Shown here: positions 1 through 5,386 of the stretch, in pieces
How the letters are laid out: the number at the start of each line of letters is the position of its first letter
Numbering within the stretch: position 1 is the first letter of the stretch
NCBI GenBank assembly: GCA_934466515.1
Contig: CAKSLH010000012.1
Coordinates: forward strand, 1 to 22,759
DNA from: an uncultured Eubacteriales bacterium
Lineage (GTDB): Bacteria > Bacillota > Clostridia > Oscillospirales > Acutalibacteraceae
Direction of reading: 5' to 3'
DNA: 22,759 nt
Program-made: the position numbers and the translations under genes
Notes under the pieces: model-generated
Database searches by the model: none
What the model was told of the DNA's origin: nothing
What the model saw: only the letters and a program-made list of their open reading frames with translations

Positions 1-40
1 TTGTTCAGTTTTTAGGGTGTGAATTGATATTTTAAACATA

Positions 41-67
41 AAAGCACTTCTTATGAAGTGCTTTTTT
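41..67 (+). terminator. Rho-independent terminator of a gene upstream of the window
   Basis: A perfect 10-bp stem (41-50 pairing with 55-64) has the 4-base loop TTAT and ends in a run of T residues with more T-rich sequence behind it. It should end plus-strand transcription arriving from left of the window. The 40 bases before it contain stop codons and no assignable gene. Confidence 0.85.
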
Positions 68-120
68 CTTTTGCATAGTTAATTTATGCTTGATTTAAAG
101 ATATTTGTATTGAATTTTCA

Positions 121-575
121 TGCCTATAGGCACATATTGGTCTAATATCTATAATCTAATGTTTGACTTTTAGAACGGCAGGAGGATTGCTAAGGATTAT
201 AAAGTAGGAAAGCAAAGAAAAAATCCCTCCACCGCGTATCCGCGGTCCGCCCTCCCTTTAGGCAAGGGAGGCAATACCCCTCAGTCGCGCATAAAGCGCG
301 CCGACGCTTTTCCTCCGGAAGACGGGAACCCTTTTGTCTGCTGTCGCAGACATTTCCCCTAACAGGGGAATCACCTCTGTATGCTGACGCATAAGAAGGG
401 AGCCTTGTTTTAGTTTCAGCACAGACCCAAGCTTCCCCTTTAGATGAAAGGGGAAGTGGGTCAGCCTGAAAGGCTGAGCCGATAGGGTTTGGTTATATTA
501 GCGGCGAAGCCGCACATTTAGAGGCTCCATCTGACGAGGGAGCTGTCGGCGGCGCCGACTGAGGGAGAGAAAAGA
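121..575 (+). repeat. R1 modular palindromic repeat, copy A (with inserted 65-bp module)
   Basis: This stretch has no gene and consists of linked short palindromes. It opens with a TGCC..GGCAC hairpin and an AT-rich TAGATATTAGAT-like segment (about 139-166). Then follow CCCCTCAGTCGCGC and a GCGCGC hairpin (about 277-301), the 65-bp module (307-371), a TATGC..GCATA hairpin with GAAGGGAGCC, TTTAGTTTCAGCA, a CCCCTTT..AAAGGGG hairpin, GGGTTTGGTTATAT and a GCGGC..GCCGC hairpin. It ends in an extra palindrome GTCGGCGGCGCCGAC before GAGGGAGAG. The same words recur in the same order in copies B, C and D. No transposase is present. Boundaries are approximate. Confidence 0.8.
307..371 (+). repeat. 65-bp module, arm 1 of a perfect inverted repeat
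   Basis: These 65 bases are the exact reverse complement of 1288-1352. The unit contains two hairpins, GTCTGC/GCAGAC and TTCCCCT/AGGGGAA. It interrupts R1 copy A just after the GCGCGC hairpin, whereas in copy B it interrupts a different part of the repeat in the opposite orientation. Confidence 0.9.
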
Positions 576-591
576 AAAAGTTTTAATGTAT

Positions 592-714
592 TTAAAGCTT
601 TTCTCTTCTTTCAACAGAGAAAGGCAAAATTTCCTTTTCAATCATTTTTCCGTCGGTTATTTTGCGCTCAAACGGTGCAATATTTCCGTAATACAGATTT
701 TCAAGTATAGTCAT
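592..714 (-). CDS. Short 40-aa protein, probably a truncated small clostridial protein
   Basis: This minus-strand reading frame encodes 40 residues starting MTILENLYYGNIAPFERKI. A good ribosome site (AAAGGAG) lies 6 bases before the ATG. The opening LYYGNIAPFER resembles, from memory, the N-terminus of a family of small (about 80-90 aa) clostridial proteins (DUF6809-like) that often sit beside small HTH genes. If so, the C-terminal half is missing. The stop at 592-594 falls about 17 bases from the edge of R1 copy A, so decay or replacement at the repeat junction is plausible. It is divergent from the HTH gene at 837. Function unknown. The family assignment is tentative; the translation signal is convincing. 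Confidence 0.55.
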   Translation of the reverse strand: MTILENLYYGNIAPFERKITDGKMIEKEILPFSVERREKL

Positions 715-733
715 AGTTTTCTCCTTTTTCAAG

Positions 734-762
734 TTGAACTTTTAATTATTATACATTATATA
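734..762 (+). promoter_or_regulatory. Promoter of the small HTH regulator
   Basis: TTGAAC (734-739) and TATATA (757-762) are separated by 17 bp. The predicted start is near 770, giving a leader of about 65 bases before the ATG at 837. Confidence 0.5.
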
Positions 763-836
763 TAGTGTAAAGCCGATACATAATTTATGATGTATGATAT
801 GCTTGTTCTAAGCAACAAACAGGAGTATAAAAAGCT

Positions 837-1067
837 ATGAAGAAATATTATGAGATAATTAAAGAATTAAGAGAAGACAGGGAGCCTAAGCCGAGTCAAA
901 AAGAAATTGCAAAGCTTTTAGGCACTACGCAGCAGTATTACAGCGAATATGAAAACGGCAAGCGTCCGTTGCCGATTGAGCATTTAAAAACCTTATGTGT
1001 CTTTTATAATGTTTCCGCAGATTATATTTTGGGGTTATCGGAAAAAATGCCTTTTCCAAAGCATTAA
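837..1067 (+). CDS. Small XRE-family HTH transcriptional regulator
   Basis: This 76-aa protein consists almost entirely of a Cro/C1-type helix-turn-helix. The segment QKEIAKLLGTTQQYYSEYEN (about residues 21-40) is the recognition region, and KRPLPIEHLKTLCVFYNVSADYILGL completes the five-helix fold. AGGAG lies 11 bases before the ATG. The protein has no ligand or membrane domain, so it is likely a plain repressor of itself and perhaps of the divergent short gene at 592-714. Both genes sit between R1 copies A and B and between the arms of a 65-bp perfect inverted repeat, so the cassette could be an accessory insertion or an invertible segment. DNA-binding is confident; the target is unknown. 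Confidence 0.88.
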   Translation: MKKYYEIIKELREDREPKPSQKEIAKLLGTTQQYYSEYENGKRPLPIEHLKTLCVFYNVSADYILGLSEKMPFPKH

Positions 1068-1106
1068 AAAAGGTTTTATACCTAAAGAAATTTATATTTA
1101 ATTTTT

Positions 1107-1413
1107 ATGCTGTAAGGCACAAATTCGTCTATTATCTATAATCTAATGTCTAAAATCTAAAAGAATACCCCTCAGTCGCGCATAAAGCGCGCCAGCCCCC
1201 CTCTATTTTTCGGTTTTACCGAAAAAAGAAGGGAGCCTTTTCTTTAGTTTCAGCAGAAACCTAAGCCTCCACTTTAGATGAAAGGAAATTCCCCTGTTAG
1301 GGGAAATGTCTGCGACAGCAGACAAAAGGGTTCCCGTCTTCCGGAGGAAAAGGTGGCAAAGCGAAGCTTTGACGGAAGGGTTTGGTTATAATCGCGCGCA
1401 AAGCCGCACATTT
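1107..1413 (+). repeat. R1 modular palindromic repeat, copy B (65-bp module inverted)
   Basis: This is the same module order as copy A. It runs ATGCTGTAAGGCAC, an AT-rich TCTATAATCTAATG segment (about 1130-1163), CCCCTCAGTCGCGC with a GCGCGC hairpin (1167-1192), a TTTTTCGG..CCGAAAAA hairpin, GAAGGGAGCC, TTTAGTTTCAGCA and CCTCCACTTTAG. The 65-bp module follows in reverse (1288-1352), then GGTGGCAAAGCGAAGC, GACGGAAGGGTTTGG and a final GCCGCAC ending within a few bases of the bioY stop codon. The interval 1068-1414 holds no gene. Confidence 0.8.
1288..1352 (-). repeat. 65-bp module, arm 2 of a perfect inverted repeat
   Basis: This is the exact reverse complement of 307-371 over 65 bases. Together the two arms bracket 916 bp (372-1287) that carry the short gene and the HTH regulator. 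Here the module lies between the CCTCCACTTTAG hairpin region and GTGGCAAAGCG; the equivalent place in copy D has only a short hairpin. Confidence 0.9.
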
Positions 1414-1414
1414 T

Positions 1415-1942
1415 TTAATTCATATAATTTTTCATACTTGAATTAAGCTTCTTGGCTATGAAATAAGCGATTGCTATCGAAATTATATCCTTTAAAATAA
1501 AAGGCAGGCTTATCGTGAGGAAAGAATAAAGAAGAGTGTTCCCCGAAACAAATTTAAACTGTATCACCCCTGCAAGATGGCAAATCAAAAGCCCCGCAAG
1601 GCTTAAAAGTATTATAAAAAGCGGCTTTTTATTAAAAGCCAAACCGCAAAGCAGGGCAAGACCTAAAAATCCGAAAATAAATCCGCCGGAAAGTCCTAAA
1701 AGCACCGTAAATCCGCCTCTGAATGAGGAAAATATCGGAGCGCCTGCGGCTCCGAGCGCGATATAAACGACGATTGAAAGCGTTCCGTAAAGCGGACCGA
1801 GACAGTATCCGCAAAGGGCGACGGCAAAGGTCTGTAATGTAAGGCTGACGCCGAACGGCAAAGGCACGGCTATCTGCGAAAGGCAGGCTAAAAGCGCTGT
1901 GAATACGGCGGTCATGGCAATTCTTGTAAGCTTTGTTTTCAT
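1415..1942 (-). CDS. bioY: Biotin transporter BioY, ECF S-component
   Basis: This 175-aa, very hydrophobic protein has about six membrane segments. It is the substrate-capture subunit of the energy-coupling-factor biotin transporter and works with the shared EcfA/A'/T module encoded elsewhere. Recognisable BioY features are the N-terminal stretch containing IAVPLPFGVSLTLQTFAV, a GPLYG loop, and the glycine-rich PIFSSFRGGFTVLLGLSGGF region around residues 69-90. The length is usual for the family. Its ATG overlaps the birA stop codon (ATGA, 1939-1942), so the two are translationally coupled and share the BirA operator upstream of birA. No biotin synthesis genes are in view, suggesting reliance on uptake, though that cannot be judged from one window. 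Confidence 0.93.
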   Translation of the reverse strand: MKTKLTRIAMTAVFTALLACLSQIAVPLPFGVSLTLQTFAVALCGYCLGPLYGTLSIVVYIALGAAGAPIFSSFRGGFTVLLGLSGGFIFGFLGLALLCGLAFNKKPLFIILLSLAGLLICHLAGVIQFKFVSGNTLLYSFLTISLPFILKDIISIAIAYFIAKKLNSSMKNYMN

Positions 1943-2895
1943 ATCGGTTTTACCGAAACCTCTCCTGCGTTAAGCACGGTTTCGGAATTTCCCTCCTTTA
2001 AAATAATTCCAGCATTATCGGTTATTCCTAAAACTACGGCGGTATGCGGCTTTCCTTCTTTTGAAAAGCTTACCGTTTTCCCGTCAAGATAAGAATGCGA
2101 TTTATAAAATTCCATAAATGAGCGTTTTTCGATATCGCTGTAATATTTAAAAAATCTATTATATATATCCGCGGCGATATCAGAATAAATTTCAGAGCTT
2201 ATATTTTCGTTTTCAAAAACGCTCCCAACAGTCTGTTTAAGCCCGTCCGGAAGCTTATCCGCAACAGGCGACAGGTTAATTCCTATTCCTAAAACCGCAT
2301 AGTCAAGCGAGCCCGTCTCGGCATTGAATGCCCCCTCGGTTAAAATTCCGCAGACCTTTTTATCGGATAAATAAATATCGTTTACCCATTTTATAAGAAA
2401 ATCCTTTTTTGCGGCGCTGTTTAAAGTCTCGCAAACCGCAACCGCTGCCGCTACGGTTATCAGCATTGTTTCATTAGCCGAAAGCCGCGGTCTTAAAATA
2501 ACCGAAAAATAAAGTCCTCCCTTGTTTGAAACAAAGCTTCTGCCCATTCGCCCTTTTCCTTTGGACTGCTCAAGCGCAAAAACGGCGGTTTTTTCCTCCG
2601 CTCCGTTTACGGCAAGGGTCTTTGCGTATTCATTTGTCGACTCTGCGAGGTCTAATAAAATTATGTTATCAAAGCCGATTTTCCTTTTAAGCTCGCAAAG
2701 AAGGGGACGGGTGTTATTAACCCCCAGCATATATCCGCTTTTGTCGGAAATTATATCATAGCCCGAGGCCTTAAGTTGTTTTACCGCTTTCCATACCGCA
2801 TTTCTGCTGACATCATACCTTTTTGCAAGCTCCTCGCCCGAAATAAATTCCTTGTTTTCGGAAAAGTATTCAAGCAGCTTTTCGCTTAAATTCAT
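1939..2895 (-). CDS. birA: Bifunctional biotin-protein ligase / biotin operon repressor BirA
   Basis: BirA attaches biotin to carboxylase carrier domains through biotinyl-AMP and, when biotin is plentiful, represses its own operon. The N-terminal winged helix (residues about 3-58, SGEELAKRYDVSRNAVWKAV) is followed by a BPL/LplA catalytic domain. The biotin/ATP loop is GKGRMGR (113-119), KWVND (169-173) carries the catalytic lysine region, and GIGINL follows. The C-terminal SH3-like domain is short. An upstream TTG at 2937 gives a longer frame, but the ATG at 2893-2895 is preferred. It has AAAGGGAG 7 bases upstream, starts exactly with the HTH domain, and leaves the palindromic operator upstream of the gene. 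The 318-aa length is normal for the two-domain class. It is first in an operon with bioY. Confidence 0.94.
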   Translation of the reverse strand: MNLSEKLLEYFSENKEFISGEELAKRYDVSRNAVWKAVKQLKASGYDIISDKSGYMLGVNNTRPLLCELKRKIGFDNIILLDLAESTNEYAKTLAVNGAEEKTAVFALEQSKGKGRMGRSFVSNKGGLYFSVILRPRLSANETMLITVAAAVAVCETLNSAAKKDFLIKWVNDIYLSDKKVCGILTEGAFNAETGSLDYAVLGIGINLSPVADKLPDGLKQTVGSVFENENISSEIYSDIAADIYNRFFKYYSDIEKRSFMEFYKSHSYLDGKTVSFSKEGKPHTAVVLGITDNAGIILKEGNSETVLNAGEVSVKPI

Positions 2896-2913
2896 AAATT
2901 TTTTCTCCCTTTC

Positions 2914-2947
2914 TTCGTCAACCGAAATTAAATTCAAGGTTGACGAA
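2914..2947. promoter_or_regulatory. BirA operator (biotin-responsive), perfect palindrome
   Basis: TTCGTCAACC (2914-2923) and GGTTGACGAA (2938-2947) form a perfect 10-bp inverted repeat with a 14-bp spacer. The family consensus in Firmicutes is close to TTGTTAACC-N14-16-GGTTAACAA, so both the half-site and the spacing fit. It lies just upstream of the birA ribosome site on the minus strand, implying autorepression of birA-bioY by biotinyl-AMP-bound BirA. No clear -35/-10 pair could be assigned here. Confidence 0.88.
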
Positions 2948-2955
2948 TATTTTTT

Positions 2956-2980
2956 AAAAAAACAGGACTTATTTTTCCTG
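2956..2980 (-). terminator. Terminator of the Lrp/AsnC gene
   Basis: On the minus strand CAGGA pairs with TCCTG around an 8-base loop that includes the gene's own stop codon, followed by seven T residues. It separates the Lrp gene from birA-bioY. Confidence 0.7.
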
Positions 2981-3430
2981 CTTTTTAAGCTCTATTTCTT
3001 CAATGCCGACGCCTGTAGCAGGCTTCGGAGTTGAGAATGCGATCTGCGTTTCGGTGTGGCCGAAAGCGTTAAGCTCGCCGATAAAGGTATCGAGTGCCTC
3101 GGTGCTTTCAAAGGCGACCTTTATAAGCTGAGAATATCTTCCGGTTACGCAATTGCATTCGATAACATTCGGGTGCAGCCTTATAAAAGGATAAAAAGAC
3201 GGCTTCTGGTCGGGGTCAAGGTCAAGATTGATAAAAGCCGTTATCGGAAGCCCCAATGCTTTTAGGTCAAGCTTCGCTTCATAAGACGAAATGATTCCTT
3301 GCTTTTCAAGCCTTTCTATTCTTGCGGCAGTTGCCGGAGAAGAAAGATAAACGTTTTTTGCAAGCTCCTTAAGCGGCATGCGCGCGTCCTTCTGAAGAAG
3401 GGTTATAAGCTTTAAATCTATAGCGTCCAT
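2969..3430 (-). CDS. Lrp/AsnC-family transcriptional regulator
   Basis: This 153-aa protein has the standard feast/famine architecture: an N-terminal winged helix (residues about 1-60, DAIDLKLITLLQKDARMPLKELA) and a C-terminal RAM ligand-binding domain. Proteins of this family form dimers and octamers and respond to amino acids. The ATG at 3428-3430 has GGGTGA upstream. It has its own promoter and terminator and is divergent from the SLOG gene. No amino-acid gene is adjacent, so the target is unclear. A second member of the family occurs at 20120-20602. Confidence 0.9.
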   Translation of the reverse strand: MDAIDLKLITLLQKDARMPLKELAKNVYLSSPATAARIERLEKQGIISSYEAKLDLKALGLPITAFINLDLDPDQKPSFYPFIRLHPNVIECNCVTGRYSQLIKVAFESTEALDTFIGELNAFGHTETQIAFSTPKPATGVGIEEIELKKQEK

Positions 3431-3486
3431 TTTTTCACCCTATGTATTTCAAGTATTTGATGTAATGTATTATCGCTTGCTAAAAT

Positions 3487-3515
3487 ATTTTAACCCATTA
3501 TGAATTTAAAGTCAA
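3487..3515 (-). promoter_or_regulatory. Promoter of the Lrp/AsnC gene
   Basis: On the minus strand TTGACT (3510-3515) and TAAAAT (3487-3492) are spaced 17 bp apart. The predicted leader is about 50 bases. Confidence 0.72.
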
Positions 3516-3530
3516 TTGTTTTTTTATCGG

Positions 3531-3559
3531 TTGAAATAATCGGAGAATTATGTTAAAAT
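3531..3559 (+). promoter_or_regulatory. Promoter of the SLOG/HTH operon
   Basis: TTGAAA (3531-3536), a 17-bp spacer and TAAAAT (3554-3559) with TG at the extended -10 position lie about 37 bp before the ATG. The arrangement is back to back with the Lrp promoter. Confidence 0.72.
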
Positions 3560-3595
3560 AATATTACTCTGCAAGGAAAGCGGCGGTGTTAAAAA

Positions 3596-4111
3596 ATGAT
3601 TGACGAATATTTATCCTGTTGCTTCACGGGATACCGCCCCCACAAATTCCCTTTCAGCTTTGAATCGGACAATTCAGGCTTTAACAGGCTTTCAAACTCG
3701 CTTATTACGGCGGTTTCGGAGCTTGCCGAGAATGGCTGCTATACCTTTTACTGCGGAATGGCAATGGGCTTTGATATTTTAGCAGGCGAAACGGTTCTGC
3801 TTATAAAAAAGGCTTTTGAAAATAAAGCCAATATCCGCCTTATCGCCGTAATCCCTTTTAAGGAGCAAGCAAAGGCTTTTCCCGAAAACTGGAAAAAGAG
3901 GTATGACGCACTGCTTGAAGCCGCCGACGAAAGGGTTCTTATGGCAAACGATTATTCTAAGGGCTGCTTTAGATGCAGAAACGAATTTATGGTAAAAATG
4001 AGCGACTATGTCGTAACTTGGTTTGACGGAAAATCCGGCGGAACAAAAAATACAGTGGCTTTCGCGCAAAAGCTTGGGCGAAGCGTAATCAATCTTTACG
4101 AGGAAAGGTAA
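3596..4111 (+). CDS. SLOG-superfamily protein (DUF1273/YpsA-like)
   Basis: This 171-aa protein of the SLOG (SMF/LOG-like Rossmann) superfamily resembles Bacillus YpsA/DUF1273. Visible features are CFTGYRPHKF (9-18) at the first strand, the nucleotide-binding-type CGMAMGFDILAGE (about 53-65), RNEFMVKMSDYVVTWFDG, and the closing SGGTKNTVAFAQKLG (about 147-161). SLOG proteins are thought to bind or process nucleotide-derived ligands; the biochemical role of this branch is not settled. The gene is followed 4 bases later by a membrane HTH regulator with its ribosome site (AGGAAAGG) inside this gene's end, so the two form an operon and may act together. Confidence 0.85.
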   Translation: MIDEYLSCCFTGYRPHKFPFSFESDNSGFNRLSNSLITAVSELAENGCYTFYCGMAMGFDILAGETVLLIKKAFENKANIRLIAVIPFKEQAKAFPENWKKRYDALLEAADERVLMANDYSKGCFRCRNEFMVKMSDYVVTWFDGKSGGTKNTVAFAQKLGRSVINLYEER

Positions 4112-4115
4112 CTTT

Positions 4116-4709
4116 ATGGAAATGACAGAAGAAAAAATCAGAGAAAATTTTTCACATAATCTTGCATGCTACCGCAGGGATTTAGGGCTTACTCAGCTTG
4201 AGCTTGCCGAAAAGCTCAACTATTCGGATAAATCGGTTTCGAAATGGGAGCGCGGCGAGGGTCTGCCCGACCTTTATATTATAAAATGTATTGCCGACCT
4301 TTTCGGGGTCACGGTGGACGACATGATAGGCGAAAAGAAAATCAAAAGACCTATTCTTCACCGAAATAAGATTATTATAACCGCCCTGTCGGTAGGCGTA
4401 GTCTGGTTCGTCGCAACCGTTCTGTTCTTTGTTTTCAGCATAAGCATTCCGTCTTTTCCGAGCTGGCATTTTTATATTTATGCTTTGCCGATAAGCTCGA
4501 TTGTCGCTACGGTCTTTGCCTGCCTTTGGTGGAATAAATTCTTTAAATTTCTTTCCGTTTCGACGATTATTTGGTCGGTGGTTTCGTGTATCTATATTAT
4601 AATAACCTATTTTACGCACGGCGTTCAGTCGCTTAATCTCATTTTTGCCGTCGCCGGTGTTTTTGAAATCTTAACGCTTTTCTGGTTTTTGATGAAAAGA
4701 GCAAAATAA
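4116..4709 (+). CDS. XRE-family HTH regulator with four membrane segments
   Basis: In this 197-aa protein residues about 8-65 form a Cro/C1 helix-turn-helix (LGLTQLELAEKLNYSDKSVS, KWERGEGLPD, IADLFGVTVDDM). A short basic linker leads to four hydrophobic segments: about 84-108 (IIITALSVGVVWF), 115-137, 143-165 and 172-194. This HTH-plus-membrane layout is common in Firmicutes; such regulators may sense envelope state or a membrane partner. It is co-transcribed with the SLOG gene. The last codons precede a bidirectional terminator. The specific signal and target genes are unknown. Confidence 0.85.
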   Translation: MEMTEEKIRENFSHNLACYRRDLGLTQLELAEKLNYSDKSVSKWERGEGLPDLYIIKCIADLFGVTVDDMIGEKKIKRPILHRNKIIITALSVGVVWFVATVLFFVFSISIPSFPSWHFYIYALPISSIVATVFACLWWNKFFKFLSVSTIIWSVVSCIYIIITYFTHGVQSLNLIFAVAGVFEILTLFWFLMKRAK

Positions 4710-4726
4710 TATTAAGAATAATATTT

Positions 4727-4753
4727 CGCCCTGCCGAATTTTTCGGCAGGGCG
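4727..4753. terminator. Shared terminator between convergent operons
   Basis: A perfect 12-bp stem CGCCCTGCCGAA/TTCGGCAGGGCG has a 3-base loop and lies between the membrane HTH gene (plus) and the barstar gene (minus). Neither side has a long T-run, so termination efficiency is uncertain. Confidence 0.7.
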
Positions 4754-4771
4754 ATTGCGTTTATACCGGCT

Positions 4772-5059
4772 TTAAGAAATCACTTTATAAGAAAAGCTGT
4801 CTAAGCCCAAATCTTTACAAAATTTTATATTTTTATCCAGAGCGTTATGAAGTTTTTCTGTTTCGGGCGCAAATTCTTCAGGAAGAGTATTTTCGCCTTT
4901 GATAATAACCTTTTGAGCGTCGCATTCGCTTCTGAGCAGATCCCAAAAAGCGCTCCAGTTTTTACCGTACCAAACAGGAAAATCAAATGCAATTCTTATT
5001 TTTTCATGAATTTCATTTATATATTTACAGCCGGTTAAATCCAGAATTATTGTTTTCAT
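4772..5059 (-). CDS. Barstar-family protein (second of two)
   Basis: This 95-aa protein has the barstar (barnase-inhibitor) fold. Signs are an opening IILDLTGCKYINEIHEKI, the helix-2 signature FPVWYGKNWSAFWDLLRSE (about 28-46), and an acidic C-terminal half. In barstar the Asp/Trp-rich face of this helix plugs the RNase active site. The gene lies 13 bases downstream of another barstar-like gene with which it shares little sequence apart from the fold motifs. No barnase-like RNase is encoded nearby. It may neutralise an RNase encoded elsewhere, give immunity to toxins from competitors, or have drifted to another role. Confidence 0.85.
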   Translation of the reverse strand: MKTIILDLTGCKYINEIHEKIRIAFDFPVWYGKNWSAFWDLLRSECDAQKVIIKGENTLPEEFAPETEKLHNALDKNIKFCKDLGLDSFSYKVIS

Positions 5060-5072
5060 ATTTTTCTCTTTT

Positions 5073-5384
5073 CTATGAGATTATTTCATAGGTGAATTCG
5101 GGAGCTTTGGCATGAAGCGTCTCAAAAACACTAAACATTTTAGAGACTTCTTTTTTCAAATCTTCGGGAAGTGAATTAAATCCGCGGATTTCAACCTTTA
5201 TGTCTCTGTCAAAAATGTACCTTAAACAGTCCCAAAGTGCGTTCCAGTTTTCGCCGTAATAATCGGGCAAGCCGAATTTTTTCTTTAATTCCCTATGAAC
5301 TTCTCCTAAAAACTTAAATCCTGTAAAATCCAGTGTTATCGGGTTTTCGTTTATTTCCTTAAAAGCGTCGGAATTTTCGATCAT
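5073..5384 (-). CDS. Barstar-family protein (first of two)
   Basis: This 103-aa barstar-like protein carries TLDFTGFKFLGEVHRELKKK followed by the family signature LPDYYGENWNALWDCLRY (about residues 39-56). It starts 2 bases after the stop of the upstream lipoprotein gene with an AAGGG ribosome site, and is followed by the second barstar. The three genes appear to be one transcript from the promoter at 6891-6919. Barstars normally sit next to a barnase/colicin-type RNase gene or inside immunity-gene arrays, so coupling to a solute-binding lipoprotein is unusual. The family call is confident; the partner is unknown. Confidence 0.86.
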   Translation of the reverse strand: MIENSDAFKEINENPITLDFTGFKFLGEVHRELKKKFGLPDYYGENWNALWDCLRYIFDRDIKVEIRGFNSLPEDLKKEVSKMFSVFETLHAKAPEFTYEIIS

Positions 5385-5386
5385 TG

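Noticed and set aside
121..575. CRISPR array
   Set aside because: The repeats are variable palindromic modules without regular direct repeats and spacers, and no cas genes are present.
121..1413. Insertion sequence or composite transposon flanked by R1 copies A and B
   Set aside because: No transposase or fragment of one is found; the flanking copies are modular non-coding repeats also present singly elsewhere, and target duplications are not visible.
1536..1766. Plus-strand frame opposite bioY (and similar antisense frames at 2522, 4182, 9829, 11583, 21289)
   Set aside because: All are shadows of confidently identified genes, lack ribosome sites and have atypical composition.
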